This document shows positions 1 to 9,064 of a stretch of 48,398 nucleotides of DNA, piece after piece. The stretch lies in contig NZ_FMKA01000027.1 of NCBI RefSeq assembly GCF_900096945.1, positions 1-48,398 of the forward strand, given 5' to 3'. The position numbers and the translations under genes are program-made. Every line of letters starts with the position of its first letter. Positions within the stretch are counted from its first letter, which is position 1. This DNA comes from Anaerobium acetethylicum. GTDB taxonomy: Bacteria; Bacillota; Clostridia; Lachnospirales; Lachnospiraceae. The notes beneath the pieces are model-generated. The model did no database searches, was not told where the DNA came from, and saw only the letters and a list, made by a program, of their open reading frames with translations.

Positions 1-11
1 TCATTTTTCAT
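1..11 (-). CDS. Start of a gene running off the left edge
   Basis: Only the first three codons or so (Met-Lys-Asn) of a minus-strand gene are inside the window. The support is a strong ribosome binding site: AGGAGG on the minus strand (plus-strand cctcct at 18-23) sits six bases before an ATG at 11-9. It follows the isomerase remnant in the same direction, so it could be the next gene of cassette A. Nothing about its product can be said. Confidence 0.4.
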
Positions 12-87
12 TTGATGCCTCCTAGAATTATTCTTTTAGGGAGCATATCATGATCTGGAGTTCTTTGGAATGACGCTGTTTTTTGAA

Positions 88-595
88 TCACTTACTGATA
101 TAGTCAATCATCTTCCATACAAAATGAGACGGGTCATAATTGATTCCAAGGTTTTCACTTGAAAGGATTTTAAATATTTTTTTCCAGTTTGTGGGTGTTT
201 CCATTAGGTTTTGTCCACCGGGCCACTGGTCAGCGCCAAAAAGCATTGGGCAGTTTTCAATCGCAACTTTCACTCCATTCGCTTCAGCAACCTTAATAAT
301 TGGAGGCCAGATTTCGCTTACAAGTTCTAAGTTTTCTTCTACTGTCTTACTCTGATCTCTTCCTATAAACGTAGTAACCATACCAATACCCAATTTTGCA
401 CTTGCTTTAATTAGGTTCTTTAAATGGTTTATTGCTGTCTCTCTCTTTTCTAAGTTAGCATCCATCGTATTTGGATAGTATGCAAGAGATGAAATCTGTA
501 CATTTTTCTCCTTGCTGTAACCTAAAATATGTTTTGCATAAGCTTCATCTTCTAAAACACGTTCTGCATCAATATGGCTTACACCTGCATATCTT
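88..595 (-). pseudogene. Sugar isomerase/epimerase (AP-endonuclease-like TIM barrel), internal fragment
   Basis: The open frame gives about 169 residues and runs upstream of the first ATG (465) to a stop codon at 598-596. It contains typical motifs of the xylose-isomerase-like TIM-barrel family (IolE/hydroxypyruvate-isomerase type): AGVSHIDAER near the start, then LAYYPN, VAIENCPM and NYDPSHFVW, the last holding metal-ligand residues. Intact members are about 260-330 residues. Here the first strands of the barrel and the part after DPSH are both missing, so the protein cannot form a full barrel and is probably non-functional. Its 5' end is joined to the oxidoreductase remnant, with the two frames overlapping at 569-595, as expected from a deletion between neighbouring genes. 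Such isomerases often act with Gfo/Idh/MocA oxidoreductases on sugars or glycosides. A short expressed fragment cannot be excluded. Confidence 0.75.
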
Positions 596-970
596 TATTT
601 TTGATTCAGCACGACCATTTAATACAGCATCTACATTTCTGTAAAAATCTATCCACGCACTCTCGATCTTTGGAAGATCTTCCGTTATAATGCCTCCTGG
701 AGGTACGGGCGCAAACTGTCTGGTCGGCCCTGCCTCCGTCTCTGTAATCTTAGGTGGCAATTTTTCAAGCAGCTTTCCTGTTCTGTAGATACTTCCATCA
801 CATGCAAAGTTTTTTACTATCATGGTTCCTTTATCTCCAGCCACAAGCCATCTTGGCTGATATTCCAAAATATAAGTTGAAAGTTCCAAATGAACCGTTA
901 TTCCGCTCTCCATTTTCATGAGAATTTTAAAGTAATCATCGACTTCTTCGTGAAGTTTCTTTAGTTCAGC
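569..970 (-). pseudogene. Gfo/Idh/MocA oxidoreductase, C-terminal remnant
   Basis: The frame is open from 970 to 569, about 133 residues, and matches only the C-terminal beta-sheet domain of NAD(P)-dependent Gfo/Idh/MocA sugar oxidoreductases. Visible features are EEVDDYFKILMKMESG, LELSTYILEYQPRW and GDKGTMIVKNF, typical of the substrate-binding domain that forms an open sheet. The Rossmann domain with the GxGxxG motif and the EKP/Lys-His catalytic residues is absent. Its upstream end falls at the GH43 stop codon (961) and its downstream end runs into the isomerase remnant, so deletions have trimmed both sides. There is no plausible start codon with a ribosome site; the ATG at 919 lies inside the domain. 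It is judged a non-functional relic of an oxidoreductase/isomerase gene pair that once followed the GH43 gene. Confidence 0.75.
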
Positions 971-2427
971 TCAAAGCTAAGCATTTCCATACTGCCGGTT
1001 CCATGGTATCTAAAGAATAATGGACATTTTTGGAGGTTTACATTCTTCTTGCCCTTAAAAATCATCACTGGATTAAATTCAATTACTGTTTTGGTCCAGT
1101 CTGCCCCTTCCTTTAATTTTTCCTCGGCAATCACTTTTCCATCTAACTGATCTAAAATCTGTATTTTCCCCTTTGCATTTCTGGTCTCTACAGATACACT
1201 TGTTGTATTAGTAAAATCAAAAAACTTATACCCAATTTGGCAACCCTTGGTTATATCTTTGATATAGGAAACGGGAGCATTACATTCTGTTTCACCTGTA
1301 ATCTCGTTGTTGCCAGGCTCTTCAGGCACATAATCTTCCCCGTCCTGCGTCACCTTTGGACCACCAGTTGGGTTTCTCAATCCAAATACCTTCTTGCTAA
1401 TCAAATTGCAGCAGATGTATGCCGGATAGCTTCCTTGTCCCTTCAGTGGTCCATTATTAAGACCGCAGCTGGTAGCCTCCACCATATCGATTGTCCCGTC
1501 CGCTTTAATCTGAATTGGCTCTGCAACACCCTGACGATTCCACTGAGAACCATTTGTCATTCTATGATCAAAAATGTACCACTGATTATTAACACATACT
1601 AAACCACCATGATTATTTCCAATAGGATAAGCGCAACCCATAAGTTTACGACCTTCAAAACCTATATCGCTTGTACAGTGAATTCTTCCCTTGTAAACAA
1701 ATTCACGATCTGGATATTTACTCATAGAATAGTTTAATCCGGTCATATCTGTTGCAGGATATACAAGATAGTACCAGTCCCCAATGTGACGAATAGATGC
1801 ACCTTCGAAGAAATTAGGTTCTTTTCTTGTCCAATTTGCAGGTAATAAGACTTTAGGCTCACTGATAACTGTAAGCATGTCCTGATCAAGTTCTAGTACA
1901 AAGCAGCCCTTTATCTTATGACCATACTGACCGTTCGAGTCCTGTCCACTTCCGGTATATAACCAAATCCTTTTATCATCGTCTACTAAAACGCCTGGAT
2001 CAAATGTAAACCACTCATCAGGCTTCGAGCCATAAGTGTGTCCATCTTCCATATGAACATCTCCAAGATATTCATATTTTCCAGCAGGCGTATCGCAAAC
2101 AGCCACTGAAATAATACTACTATTAGCAACAAAATAATAAAGATAATATCTTCCATCATTTCCTTGAACAACATCTGGAGCATAGTATGGTTCATTCTTG
2201 ATGTTCCAAGGTGTCTGGTCTTTTCGTAAAATAACCCCTTCATATCTCCATGCAGAAAGATCATCTACAGGTGTAGACCAAGCCACATAATCGTTTTCGC
2301 AGTAGCCATCACCGTCAAATCTGTCATGACTTCCAAAAATGTATAGTCTGTCACCGAATACCTTAGGCTCACCATCTGGAATATACTCCCAAGATGGTAG
2401 ATAAGGATTAAATACTTGTTTACTCAT
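961..2427 (-). CDS. Glycoside hydrolase family 43 enzyme (arabinofuranosidase/xylosidase type) with C-terminal CBM6-like domain
   Basis: This 488-residue GH43 five-bladed propeller enzyme probably removes arabinose or xylose units from oligosaccharides. Candidate catalytic residues are Asp18 in YIPDGEP (base), Asp143 in FTFDPGV (pKa modulator) and Glu208 in FFEGAS (acid). The last 120 or so residues, including GCQIGYKFFDF, look like a CBM6-type beta-sandwich that often follows the propeller in arabinofuranosidases. I chose the ATG at 2427 (MSKQVF) over an in-frame TTG at 2445. GGAGG lies 11 bases before it, and the paralogue at 37441-38907 starts at the same point. No signal peptide is seen, so it should be cytoplasmic. 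It starts 19 bases after the stop of the inverted GH3 gene and is the last intact gene of cassette A. Family 43 is certain; the exact sugar is not. Confidence 0.92.
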   Translation of the reverse strand: MSKQVFNPYLPSWEYIPDGEPKVFGDRLYIFGSHDRFDGDGYCENDYVAWSTPVDDLSAWRYEGVILRKDQTPWNIKNEPYYAPDVVQGNDGRYYLYYFVANSSIISVAVCDTPAGKYEYLGDVHMEDGHTYGSKPDEWFTFDPGVLVDDDKRIWLYTGSGQDSNGQYGHKIKGCFVLELDQDMLTVISEPKVLLPANWTRKEPNFFEGASIRHIGDWYYLVYPATDMTGLNYSMSKYPDREFVYKGRIHCTSDIGFEGRKLMGCAYPIGNNHGGLVCVNNQWYIFDHRMTNGSQWNRQGVAEPIQIKADGTIDMVEATSCGLNNGPLKGQGSYPAYICCNLISKKVFGLRNPTGGPKVTQDGEDYVPEEPGNNEITGETECNAPVSYIKDITKGCQIGYKFFDFTNTTSVSVETRNAKGKIQILDQLDGKVIAEEKLKEGADWTKTVIEFNPVMIFKGKKNVNLQKCPLFFRYHGTGSMEMLSFELN

Positions 2428-2446
2428 TGCAATGTTTTCCTCCAAT

Positions 2447-5164
2447 CTATAGTTTTTCTGACATTCTAATAAATGAAATAGATTCCATGATCTGCTCTAA
2501 GACATTAGCCGCGCAAGCTCTAAGGTCATTTATATCAAGGAATTGTCCTCTGTCCTTACCAAAGTATGTTACTATCTTTGATCCGTCTTCCAATACATCT
2601 ACCTTCGCTTCGCCAACTTGAACTTTCTCCATTATCTTTGAATTCAGTTCAGTTGCAGCTTCAACTTTTACAGATATCGAATTCTCTCCATCAGCATATG
2701 GTTGGAAAGAATTCCAATATTCTACAGTTTCTGTTATGAATCCACCGTATACAGAGAACTCCTTACTTGCAACATATCCATCCTCAGCAAATTCTGCTTT
2801 TTTTCCAGTGAGAGCTGCAATAAGTGCATCCGTTCTATAACCACCCATAACAAGGTCATTTCCTGCATGGTAGTCTTCCGTCTTCTCACTTTTAGTTCCC
2901 CAATCTGTCATAACTAAGCCCTTAAACCCCCACTCGCCACGAAGAATCTCTGTGAGCAATTCATAGTGTGATGAAGTGTGTATTCCATTTATCTTATTGT
3001 AGCTAGACATGATTGTATGTGGATCAGCTTCACGAACGCAGATTTCAAAACCCTTTAAATAGATTTCTCTTAAAGCTCGTTCCGACACTGTACTGTTGGT
3101 CATAAAGCGTTCTGCCTCCTGATTGTTGCAAGCAAAGTGCTTAATTGAAACAGAAGCGCCAGGGATAGACTGTACACCTTTTGTAATTGCAGCAGCCATT
3201 TTACCACTCACAATTGGATCCTCTGAAAAATACTCAAAGTTTCTTCCGCAAAGTGGGTCACGATGAATATTCATACCAGGCCCTAAAATAACTCCCTGGT
3301 TATAGTAATCCATCTCTCTACCAATTCCAGTTCCCATCAAAATTCCCATTTCAGGATTCCAAGTCTGTGCCATAACTATATCTGTTGGGAAGCATGTTGC
3401 ACCCAGTGCTGAAAGATGTAGTCCTGCAGGACCATCTGTCATTTTCCAGTTTGGAATTGCAAGTGAAGATGCAAATAAATCTGTTGTTGATCCGGATGAA
3501 ACTGGTCCATCTACAGGATTTATTTCTCTATCCAACCGACTTTTAGTTTCATAAGGAGTCTCATTTGCAGACCCTGTAACTAAACGTACTAAAACTTCTG
3601 GCTCCAATGATGCAACGAATTCATCAAGTAAAACCTTATTCGCTTTTACATCTAACAATGTTGCATTATTTGCCGGCACAACTTTTTCAAAACGCTTTTT
3701 GTTTATCTGAGCTGACTCTGTTGTCTTACAAGCTGCATCAATAGTTTTACACTCAGAAGCTTTCAGTATAATGTCTGCCTCTGATTTAGACTGACATTCA
3801 TTAAGCAGAGCTATTAATGTAGATTCCTTAGACAACTTGTTTAACAGCTCTGCCCTTGATGGTGCCTTCATGAGCTTCATCTCATGATCTGCTACAACCT
3901 CATTTCTGACCTGTCTTAAAATTGCTTTACCTTCTACATGTAATACGTTTGAAATCTTGCTCTGGCGACTACTTGCTCCAATTCTGATATAATAATCGCC
4001 CTCTTCCATAACAAACGCTGCCATTTTCTCATCATATGAAGCTAATAATTCCGTTTCAAAACTTAATGTAAGTGTTTCTTTTTCTCCAGGTTCTAATAAC
4101 TTTGTCTTTCCAAATGCTTTTAATTCCTGAAATGCTTTTGACAATTCACCTTCTGGCGAAGTTACATATAATTGAACAACTTCACGACCGGCAGTTTTTC
4201 CTGTGTTTGTAACCTCTACATTCACTGATATCCTATTCCAATCTGCGGCAAAAGACTTTGCATCCATATCGAAAGTAGTATAACTTAATCCATATCCAAA
4301 CGGGAAAATTGGTTCTATTCCAAAGCTGTCAAAATATCTGTAACCAACATAGATATCTTCAACATAATCTTCCTGAAGAGAATTTCCATCATTTCTTCCA
4401 AATGTGGAGCTTGCAGGATTGTCCTCATAGTGCCATGCCCATGTGTCAGTCAGCTTTCCACAAGGATTACATTTCCCGGTAAGTATATCTGCCAAAGCAT
4501 TTCCGCACTCATTTCCAGCAAGCCCCATTAATACTGCGCCTTTAATTCCCGGAATTTCATATAAAAAAGCTGCTTCGATAACACAGGTGTTTAATACTAC
4601 TACAGTGTTCTTAAATCTCTGTGCTATCTTTCTAATATTGGTTTCTTCCGCATCAGATAAGTAATAATCTCCTTTTTCAGCCTTGCGATCATCATCCTCA
4701 CCTGCATTTCTTCTAACAACATAGATAGCAGTATCGGCATCTTTAGCAGTCTTAATATCCTCATCTGTTACAGGAATATCATCTATTAAAATCTTTTTTC
4801 CGCTCCAAAACCTGTCAATAGGCGTAAGTGTTGTATCCTCATCGTTTGCTTTGATGCTGGCCTCTGTGAAACGGCCTATCCATTCCTCTGAGGTAATAGA
4901 AAACCCTGCATTTTTCAGCCCTTCCTCAACTGTTACTACATGAGGAGCGGATATGTAACCGCTTCCTGTTCCACAAGAAATAGTATCAATTGCCCCTGCA
5001 CCAAACAATGCTATGCTATTGCTCTTCAGAGGTAACACATGATCCTCGTTTTTAAGAAGTACAATTCCTTCTGTTGCAATTTTTCTGGTTGTCTTCAAAT
5101 GTTCTGGGTATGGCAAAACCAAAGGTTTATTCATCATTTCTTGCATTTGCTGCATCATATCCAT
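2447..5164 (-). CDS. GH3 beta-glycosidase with inverted domain order
   Basis: This 905-residue GH3 enzyme has the alpha/beta sandwich domain (usually C-terminal) first, at about residues 25-260. A fibronectin-III-like domain follows (about 310-400), and the TIM barrel comes last (about 510-890). The nucleophile is Asp754 in VMTDWG. The likely acid/base is Glu156 in the GEDDDR segment of the sandwich domain. Substrate-pocket motifs [19 protein letters not shown] and KHFACNNQE are intact. This order is known from beta-glucosidases of rumen Clostridia. The N-terminus is methionine-rich (MDMMQQMQEMM). AGGAGGAG lies eight bases before the ATG. No signal peptide is visible, so the enzyme probably cleaves imported glycosides in the cytoplasm. 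A broken paralogue lies at 36597-37411. Beta-glucosidase, beta-xylosidase or mixed activity cannot be separated by eye. Confidence 0.93.
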   Translation of the reverse strand: MDMMQQMQEMMNKPLVLPYPEHLKTTRKIATEGIVLLKNEDHVLPLKSNSIALFGAGAIDTISCGTGSGYISAPHVVTVEEGLKNAGFSITSEEWIGRFTEASIKANDEDTTLTPIDRFWSGKKILIDDIPVTDEDIKTAKDADTAIYVVRRNAGEDDDRKAEKGDYYLSDAEETNIRKIAQRFKNTVVVLNTCVIEAAFLYEIPGIKGAVLMGLAGNECGNALADILTGKCNPCGKLTDTWAWHYEDNPASSTFGRNDGNSLQEDYVEDIYVGYRYFDSFGIEPIFPFGYGLSYTTFDMDAKSFAADWNRISVNVEVTNTGKTAGREVVQLYVTSPEGELSKAFQELKAFGKTKLLEPGEKETLTLSFETELLASYDEKMAAFVMEEGDYYIRIGASSRQSKISNVLHVEGKAILRQVRNEVVADHEMKLMKAPSRAELLNKLSKESTLIALLNECQSKSEADIILKASECKTIDAACKTTESAQINKKRFEKVVPANNATLLDVKANKVLLDEFVASLEPEVLVRLVTGSANETPYETKSRLDREINPVDGPVSSGSTTDLFASSLAIPNWKMTDGPAGLHLSALGATCFPTDIVMAQTWNPEMGILMGTGIGREMDYYNQGVILGPGMNIHRDPLCGRNFEYFSEDPIVSGKMAAAITKGVQSIPGASVSIKHFACNNQEAERFMTNSTVSERALREIYLKGFEICVREADPHTIMSSYNKINGIHTSSHYELLTEILRGEWGFKGLVMTDWGTKSEKTEDYHAGNDLVMGGYRTDALIAALTGKKAEFAEDGYVASKEFSVYGGFITETVEYWNSFQPYADGENSISVKVEAATELNSKIMEKVQVGEAKVDVLEDGSKIVTYFGKDRGQFLDINDLRACAANVLEQIMESISFIRMSEKL

Positions 5165-5217
5165 AGTAAAATCTCCTCCTATAGTAAAAATAATATTCTA
5201 TTCACTAATAAACTAAA

Positions 5218-6558
5218 TTAATTTTCTGTGGCTCTCTTTTCTTTCAAAAGGGCGTCAAGTGGCTTATATGCAACTGCACATATTACTGATAAAGCCATTA
5301 ATGCAGCTGGAATAAAACTGCTTAAAATTCTGATAACCATGACAGCGCTATCAGGCTGAACAGAAAGTGATCCGTCATAACCGCCTACGGTAAGTAAAAT
5401 ACCAAGAAGGAATGCACCTAAAGCCTGTCCAAGTTTTACTGTAAAGTTTGTTGCTGCGCTAAGAGTTGCCTCCATTCTTTGACTTCCCAACATCTCATTA
5501 TAATCTGCAATATCCATTATGATTGGTGCTCTCATATATGAAACCGGAAGAGCGGCAAGTCCACTGAACAAAAATGCAATCGCAAGAAAAATCATGTTGC
5601 TTCCTGCAAAGAAAACGATAATATATCCAACAAAGCTTATCGCTGAGAAAATACCAATTAGCTCCATTGCAGAATGCTTTTTCATTAAAGTTGGAAATAC
5701 GACTATAACAAGTGTCGTAACAACTCCAATTAACTGAAGAGATGAGAGTTTTGCAATATCACCAACTACAACATTGAAATAATATGTCGTTGCACCCATT
5801 CCCTGAATAGCCTGTGGAATCATTGAAACGATGGCTAAAAGCCAAATATATTTATTGTTCTTAAGTGCTACTAAAATGTCGTGTATTGTAACTTTAGCCT
5901 GTACATCATTCTTTTCTGGTGTGTAGATTTCAGGTACAAATAAGAAACGTAACAGACCAATTAATAAAAGAGGAATAGCATACATAGCAACAAGCTTCCT
6001 CCAGCCTTCAGCTGTTGCGCCCATGCTTCCAATTAGCATTGGTAATGTAATACCTACAACCATACAACCAAGAGTAATAAAAACTCCACCATATGCAGAA
6101 ACCTTTGTTACAGCAATAGGACTTCCGAATGCTCTAATAATATATGGTGTTTCAGCGGCGTTCATCATTGTTCCAAAAATAGACCAGATTAAGGTATACA
6201 TTATGAGCAACCAAATAGATTTTGCAACGATACTCCAGTTTGCGTTTGCAGCGAAAAGTGCATATGTACAAACCCAAGTTCCAATTAAACACAGCTCATA
6301 TGGACGGCCTTTTCCAAGCTTTGTATGTGTATTATCAACAACCCAGCCTGCTAATAAATCTGTGATACCGTCAACAATCTTACTTGCCATTAAAAGTGTT
6401 CCAACCAATGCTGCAGGCATGTTAAGTTTGTCTGTACAGAACATTGAAAGGAATCCCATGATAATGGTAACTGTTCCAAACGATAGCGGTCTTGTGTTCC
6501 AAAGTAATACTTTTCCTGCTGATACTTTATCAGGATTATTATTTCTTTTTTCTTTCAT
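5218..6558 (-). CDS. GPH-family sugar:cation symporter (MFS, MelB-like)
   Basis: This 446-residue membrane protein belongs to the glycoside-pentoside-hexuronide (GPH) branch of the major facilitator superfamily, which takes up sugars or glycosides with Na+ or H+. It has about 12 hydrophobic segments. The signature region between helices 2 and 3 (KIVDGITDLLAGWVVDNTHTKLGKGRPYE) carries the acidic residues that bind cation and sugar in MelB, followed by the usual KxGKxRP loop. The gene starts 20 bases after the GH2 stop, with AGGAG about 11 bases before the ATG, and is followed by the inverted GH3 gene. It is therefore the likely importer for the glycosides that cassette A enzymes hydrolyse. The substrate is not predictable from sequence alone. 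Confidence 0.92.
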   Translation of the reverse strand: MKEKRNNNPDKVSAGKVLLWNTRPLSFGTVTIIMGFLSMFCTDKLNMPAALVGTLLMASKIVDGITDLLAGWVVDNTHTKLGKGRPYELCLIGTWVCTYALFAANANWSIVAKSIWLLIMYTLIWSIFGTMMNAAETPYIIRAFGSPIAVTKVSAYGGVFITLGCMVVGITLPMLIGSMGATAEGWRKLVAMYAIPLLLIGLLRFLFVPEIYTPEKNDVQAKVTIHDILVALKNNKYIWLLAIVSMIPQAIQGMGATTYYFNVVVGDIAKLSSLQLIGVVTTLVIVVFPTLMKKHSAMELIGIFSAISFVGYIIVFFAGSNMIFLAIAFLFSGLAALPVSYMRAPIIMDIADYNEMLGSQRMEATLSAATNFTVKLGQALGAFLLGILLTVGGYDGSLSVQPDSAVMVIRILSSFIPAALMALSVICAVAYKPLDALLKEKRATEN

Positions 6559-6578
6559 TTTTCTTCACTCTCCTATTT

Positions 6579-8939
6579 TTATTTATTTGTTATTTCAATA
6601 GTTTTTTCTACGTTAGTATTTTCATTTTCGATGTGAATAACTAATTGACTACCATTTCCTACGCGAATTATTGCCTGCGATCTACCGTAATAGGTAGTAA
6701 ATGCACCATCCAGGTAGTTTTCTTCCGTTCGAGGGTTTGCACTTCCATATGCAAGAAGCTCTCCCCCCTCAACAGAAACACACATTTTTCTATCCGCATT
6801 ACACTCAACGATTCCGTTTTCACCACATATATCGATATTCACATACAATAGAGAACCAGCAATTGCTTCTGACTCAGGCAATATGCAGACATTTAATTCG
6901 CCCTTTGCAGACGAAAGTTTATTTCTAGATATTTCCACTCCGCTATCGTTGTAAACTACAGCCTCAATGTCTCCTGATTCATAAAGGGTTTCAAAACTCG
7001 CCTTCATAGATTCCAATGCTTTGCGTTCCTTAACAGAACCGTTGACAATCAGCTCTACTGTAGTTCCGTCTGCATATACTTCAACTAAAGCAGTCTTACC
7101 ATCACAGCCTCTCCATGACCATGCTGGGAAAGCGTTAGTGCCTCTCCATATAGAACGCATAGTCTTTTCATCAGTTGTATTAACAGGTCTTACAGCAATC
7201 AGCGGCTTGTCTGATAATCCCCAAACAGTTTTGGCATAAAGAGCCTGTCCATCAGGATCTCCTAACAAATTTATAACTCCAGCACCTCCTAATAACCAAG
7301 GATACGGATTATTAAATCCCTTTGCATCTGGAGCATCGGACCATGCACCAATACCTGCTTCCCCCAGATAGTCCCAGGCAGTCCACATGAAGTCACCGAC
7401 AATATATGGATATTTCTTTATCATTTCCCAATTCACGAATATATCTGATGGAAATGTTTCACTGCCAAATATAATTCGTTCTGGGTGTTTTTCTCCCTCT
7501 ATAGGATAACGACCAGAAGCGTAATTGTAGCCGGCTATATCCAATAAATCTATGCCGGGAGTAATGACACTGTCTGCCTCATCACTGTCAGCCGCATGAT
7601 TCATACCAATGCCAATCTGTTGTGCCATCTGATTAAACATGGCGCTGTCCATCTGAGGCATTTGATTTTCGTCAGCAGAAGGACTAGCATTCATCCCGCC
7701 ATCTCCGTCATATAGCTGTTCGCCCTTTGCAGCATTTGCAATGATTGTCAAATTAAATCCTGCAGTGACTACTCGATATGGGTCTAATTCATGCAAGTAT
7801 TCAACCATATCCTTTTCTAATTTAATACCTTCGTCGGAAGCAGGTTCACTTACCTCATTTCCAATAGAGTAGAAAATTACACATGGATGATTGAAATCCT
7901 TCTCCACCATTTCATGTAAATCCGTCTTATAGTTTTCCATGAAATAGCTCGCATAATCATATTTGCTTTTATGGCGATACCACATGTCCCATGTCTCATC
8001 GATTACATACATACCAATGGCATCACACGCCTCAAGAATTGCCTGCGAACATGGATTATGAGAATATCTAACAGCATTAAATCCCTGTTTTTTCATGATT
8101 CGTATTTTGCGCCATTCTGCGTCTTCATATCCGCAAGCACCAAGAAGACCATTATCATGGTGAATACAACCACCACGAAGTAATGTCTTAACTCCATTTA
8201 CATAGAGACCCTGAGGCGACCACTCGAGCATTCGAATACCAAATACTTCATCTGCAAAATCTACCGTTCCATTTTTCTCTAATTTGACATGACATCTGTA
8301 AAGATTTGGAGAATCATCACTCCATAGTTTTGCGTTAGGAATGTCCAAAAGGACTTTTGTTCCTCTGGCCTTTGCCACTTCCTTTTCTCCATCATAAATT
8401 GTAATTTCAGGGCAACCCTGTTCTGTTGAAGTCATAACCTCAATCTGCGCCGGATTGTAGGAAACTGTTTTGATCTTCACCCCACGAAACTCCATTCCGA
8501 CCTTTTCCATTACATTAAGCCATACTGGACGATAGATACCAGCTCCACTGTACCATCTGCTGTTTGGCTGATTGTTATTATCTACCTCGACACGGATTAT
8601 ATTTGACTTTCCATATCTTAAAAATGAATCTGCAACGATTTCTTTACACATATATCCGTTGTAAACTCGTCCTGCCTCTTGATCATTTAAATAGATAACC
8701 GCGGTCTGCAGTATTCCCTCAAATTGAAATACTATGTGTTTTCTCTCCCATTCAAGCGGCGCTTCAAACTCTTTTTCATAAATGTAAGAACCACCAGAAA
8801 AATATGCCCCAGCTGCACCACTTGGATTGTCCGGCACACGACTTTCTCTTAACATCGCGTCGTGTGGAAGTTGAACACCTAGTCTTTCATTGGAACCAAC
8901 CTTATAGAAGATCCAATCCTTATTAAATTCTAACCTCAA
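6579..8939 (-). CDS. GH2 beta-glycosidase (beta-galactosidase/glucuronidase-like)
   Basis: This 786-residue GH2 enzyme has an N-terminal jelly-roll sugar-binding domain (about 1-145, with NSRWYSGAGIYRPVW), an immunoglobulin-like domain (about 150-240), a TIM barrel (about 245-560) and C-terminal beta-domains. Acid/base Glu362 lies in SIGNEVSEP and nucleophile Glu494 in FGSETFP. Between them (about residues 405-460) is a methionine-, acid- and asparagine-rich insertion. The start is TTG at 8939: AGGAGG lies eight bases upstream, and the nearby ATG (8942) is out of frame and stops at once. It is the first gene of cassette A, divergent from the AraC regulator at 9065. There is no signal peptide. 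GH2 is firm; beta-galactosidase, beta-glucuronidase or another activity is open. Confidence 0.92.
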   Translation of the reverse strand: MRLEFNKDWIFYKVGSNERLGVQLPHDAMLRESRVPDNPSGAAGAYFSGGSYIYEKEFEAPLEWERKHIVFQFEGILQTAVIYLNDQEAGRVYNGYMCKEIVADSFLRYGKSNIIRVEVDNNNQPNSRWYSGAGIYRPVWLNVMEKVGMEFRGVKIKTVSYNPAQIEVMTSTEQGCPEITIYDGEKEVAKARGTKVLLDIPNAKLWSDDSPNLYRCHVKLEKNGTVDFADEVFGIRMLEWSPQGLYVNGVKTLLRGGCIHHDNGLLGACGYEDAEWRKIRIMKKQGFNAVRYSHNPCSQAILEACDAIGMYVIDETWDMWYRHKSKYDYASYFMENYKTDLHEMVEKDFNHPCVIFYSIGNEVSEPASDEGIKLEKDMVEYLHELDPYRVVTAGFNLTIIANAAKGEQLYDGDGGMNASPSADENQMPQMDSAMFNQMAQQIGIGMNHAADSDEADSVITPGIDLLDIAGYNYASGRYPIEGEKHPERIIFGSETFPSDIFVNWEMIKKYPYIVGDFMWTAWDYLGEAGIGAWSDAPDAKGFNNPYPWLLGGAGVINLLGDPDGQALYAKTVWGLSDKPLIAVRPVNTTDEKTMRSIWRGTNAFPAWSWRGCDGKTALVEVYADGTTVELIVNGSVKERKALESMKASFETLYESGDIEAVVYNDSGVEISRNKLSSAKGELNVCILPESEAIAGSLLYVNIDICGENGIVECNADRKMCVSVEGGELLAYGSANPRTEENYLDGAFTTYYGRSQAIIRVGNGSQLVIHIENENTNVEKTIEITNK

Positions 8940-8980
8940 TTCATCTTCCTCCTTTTATATGATAATATCATCTTACTGTA

Positions 8981-9041
8981 CCACTTTTGATATTCCAATG
9001 GCAAAAATAAGCAAAGTATGGTAAAATACTATCAAAAGTGG
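8981..9041. promoter_or_regulatory. 12-bp perfect inverted repeat between divergent GH2 operon and AraC gene
   Basis: CCACTTTTGATA at 8981-8992 is repeated as its exact reverse complement TATCAAAAGTGG at 9030-9041, 37 bases apart. The pair lies in the 125-base divergent promoter region, with one arm close to each gene. No T-run follows, so this is not a terminator. The position and the two-half-site form suit an operator for the AraC-family protein encoded at 9065, contacting both promoters. That role is inferred. Confidence 0.65.
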
Positions 9042-9064
9042 ACCTGTTATTTTAGGAGGTTTAT

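Noticed and set aside
2427-2445. TTG start for the first GH43 gene
   Set aside because: The putative leader codons include the ribosome site itself, and the paralogue at 38907 starts at the position equivalent to 2427.
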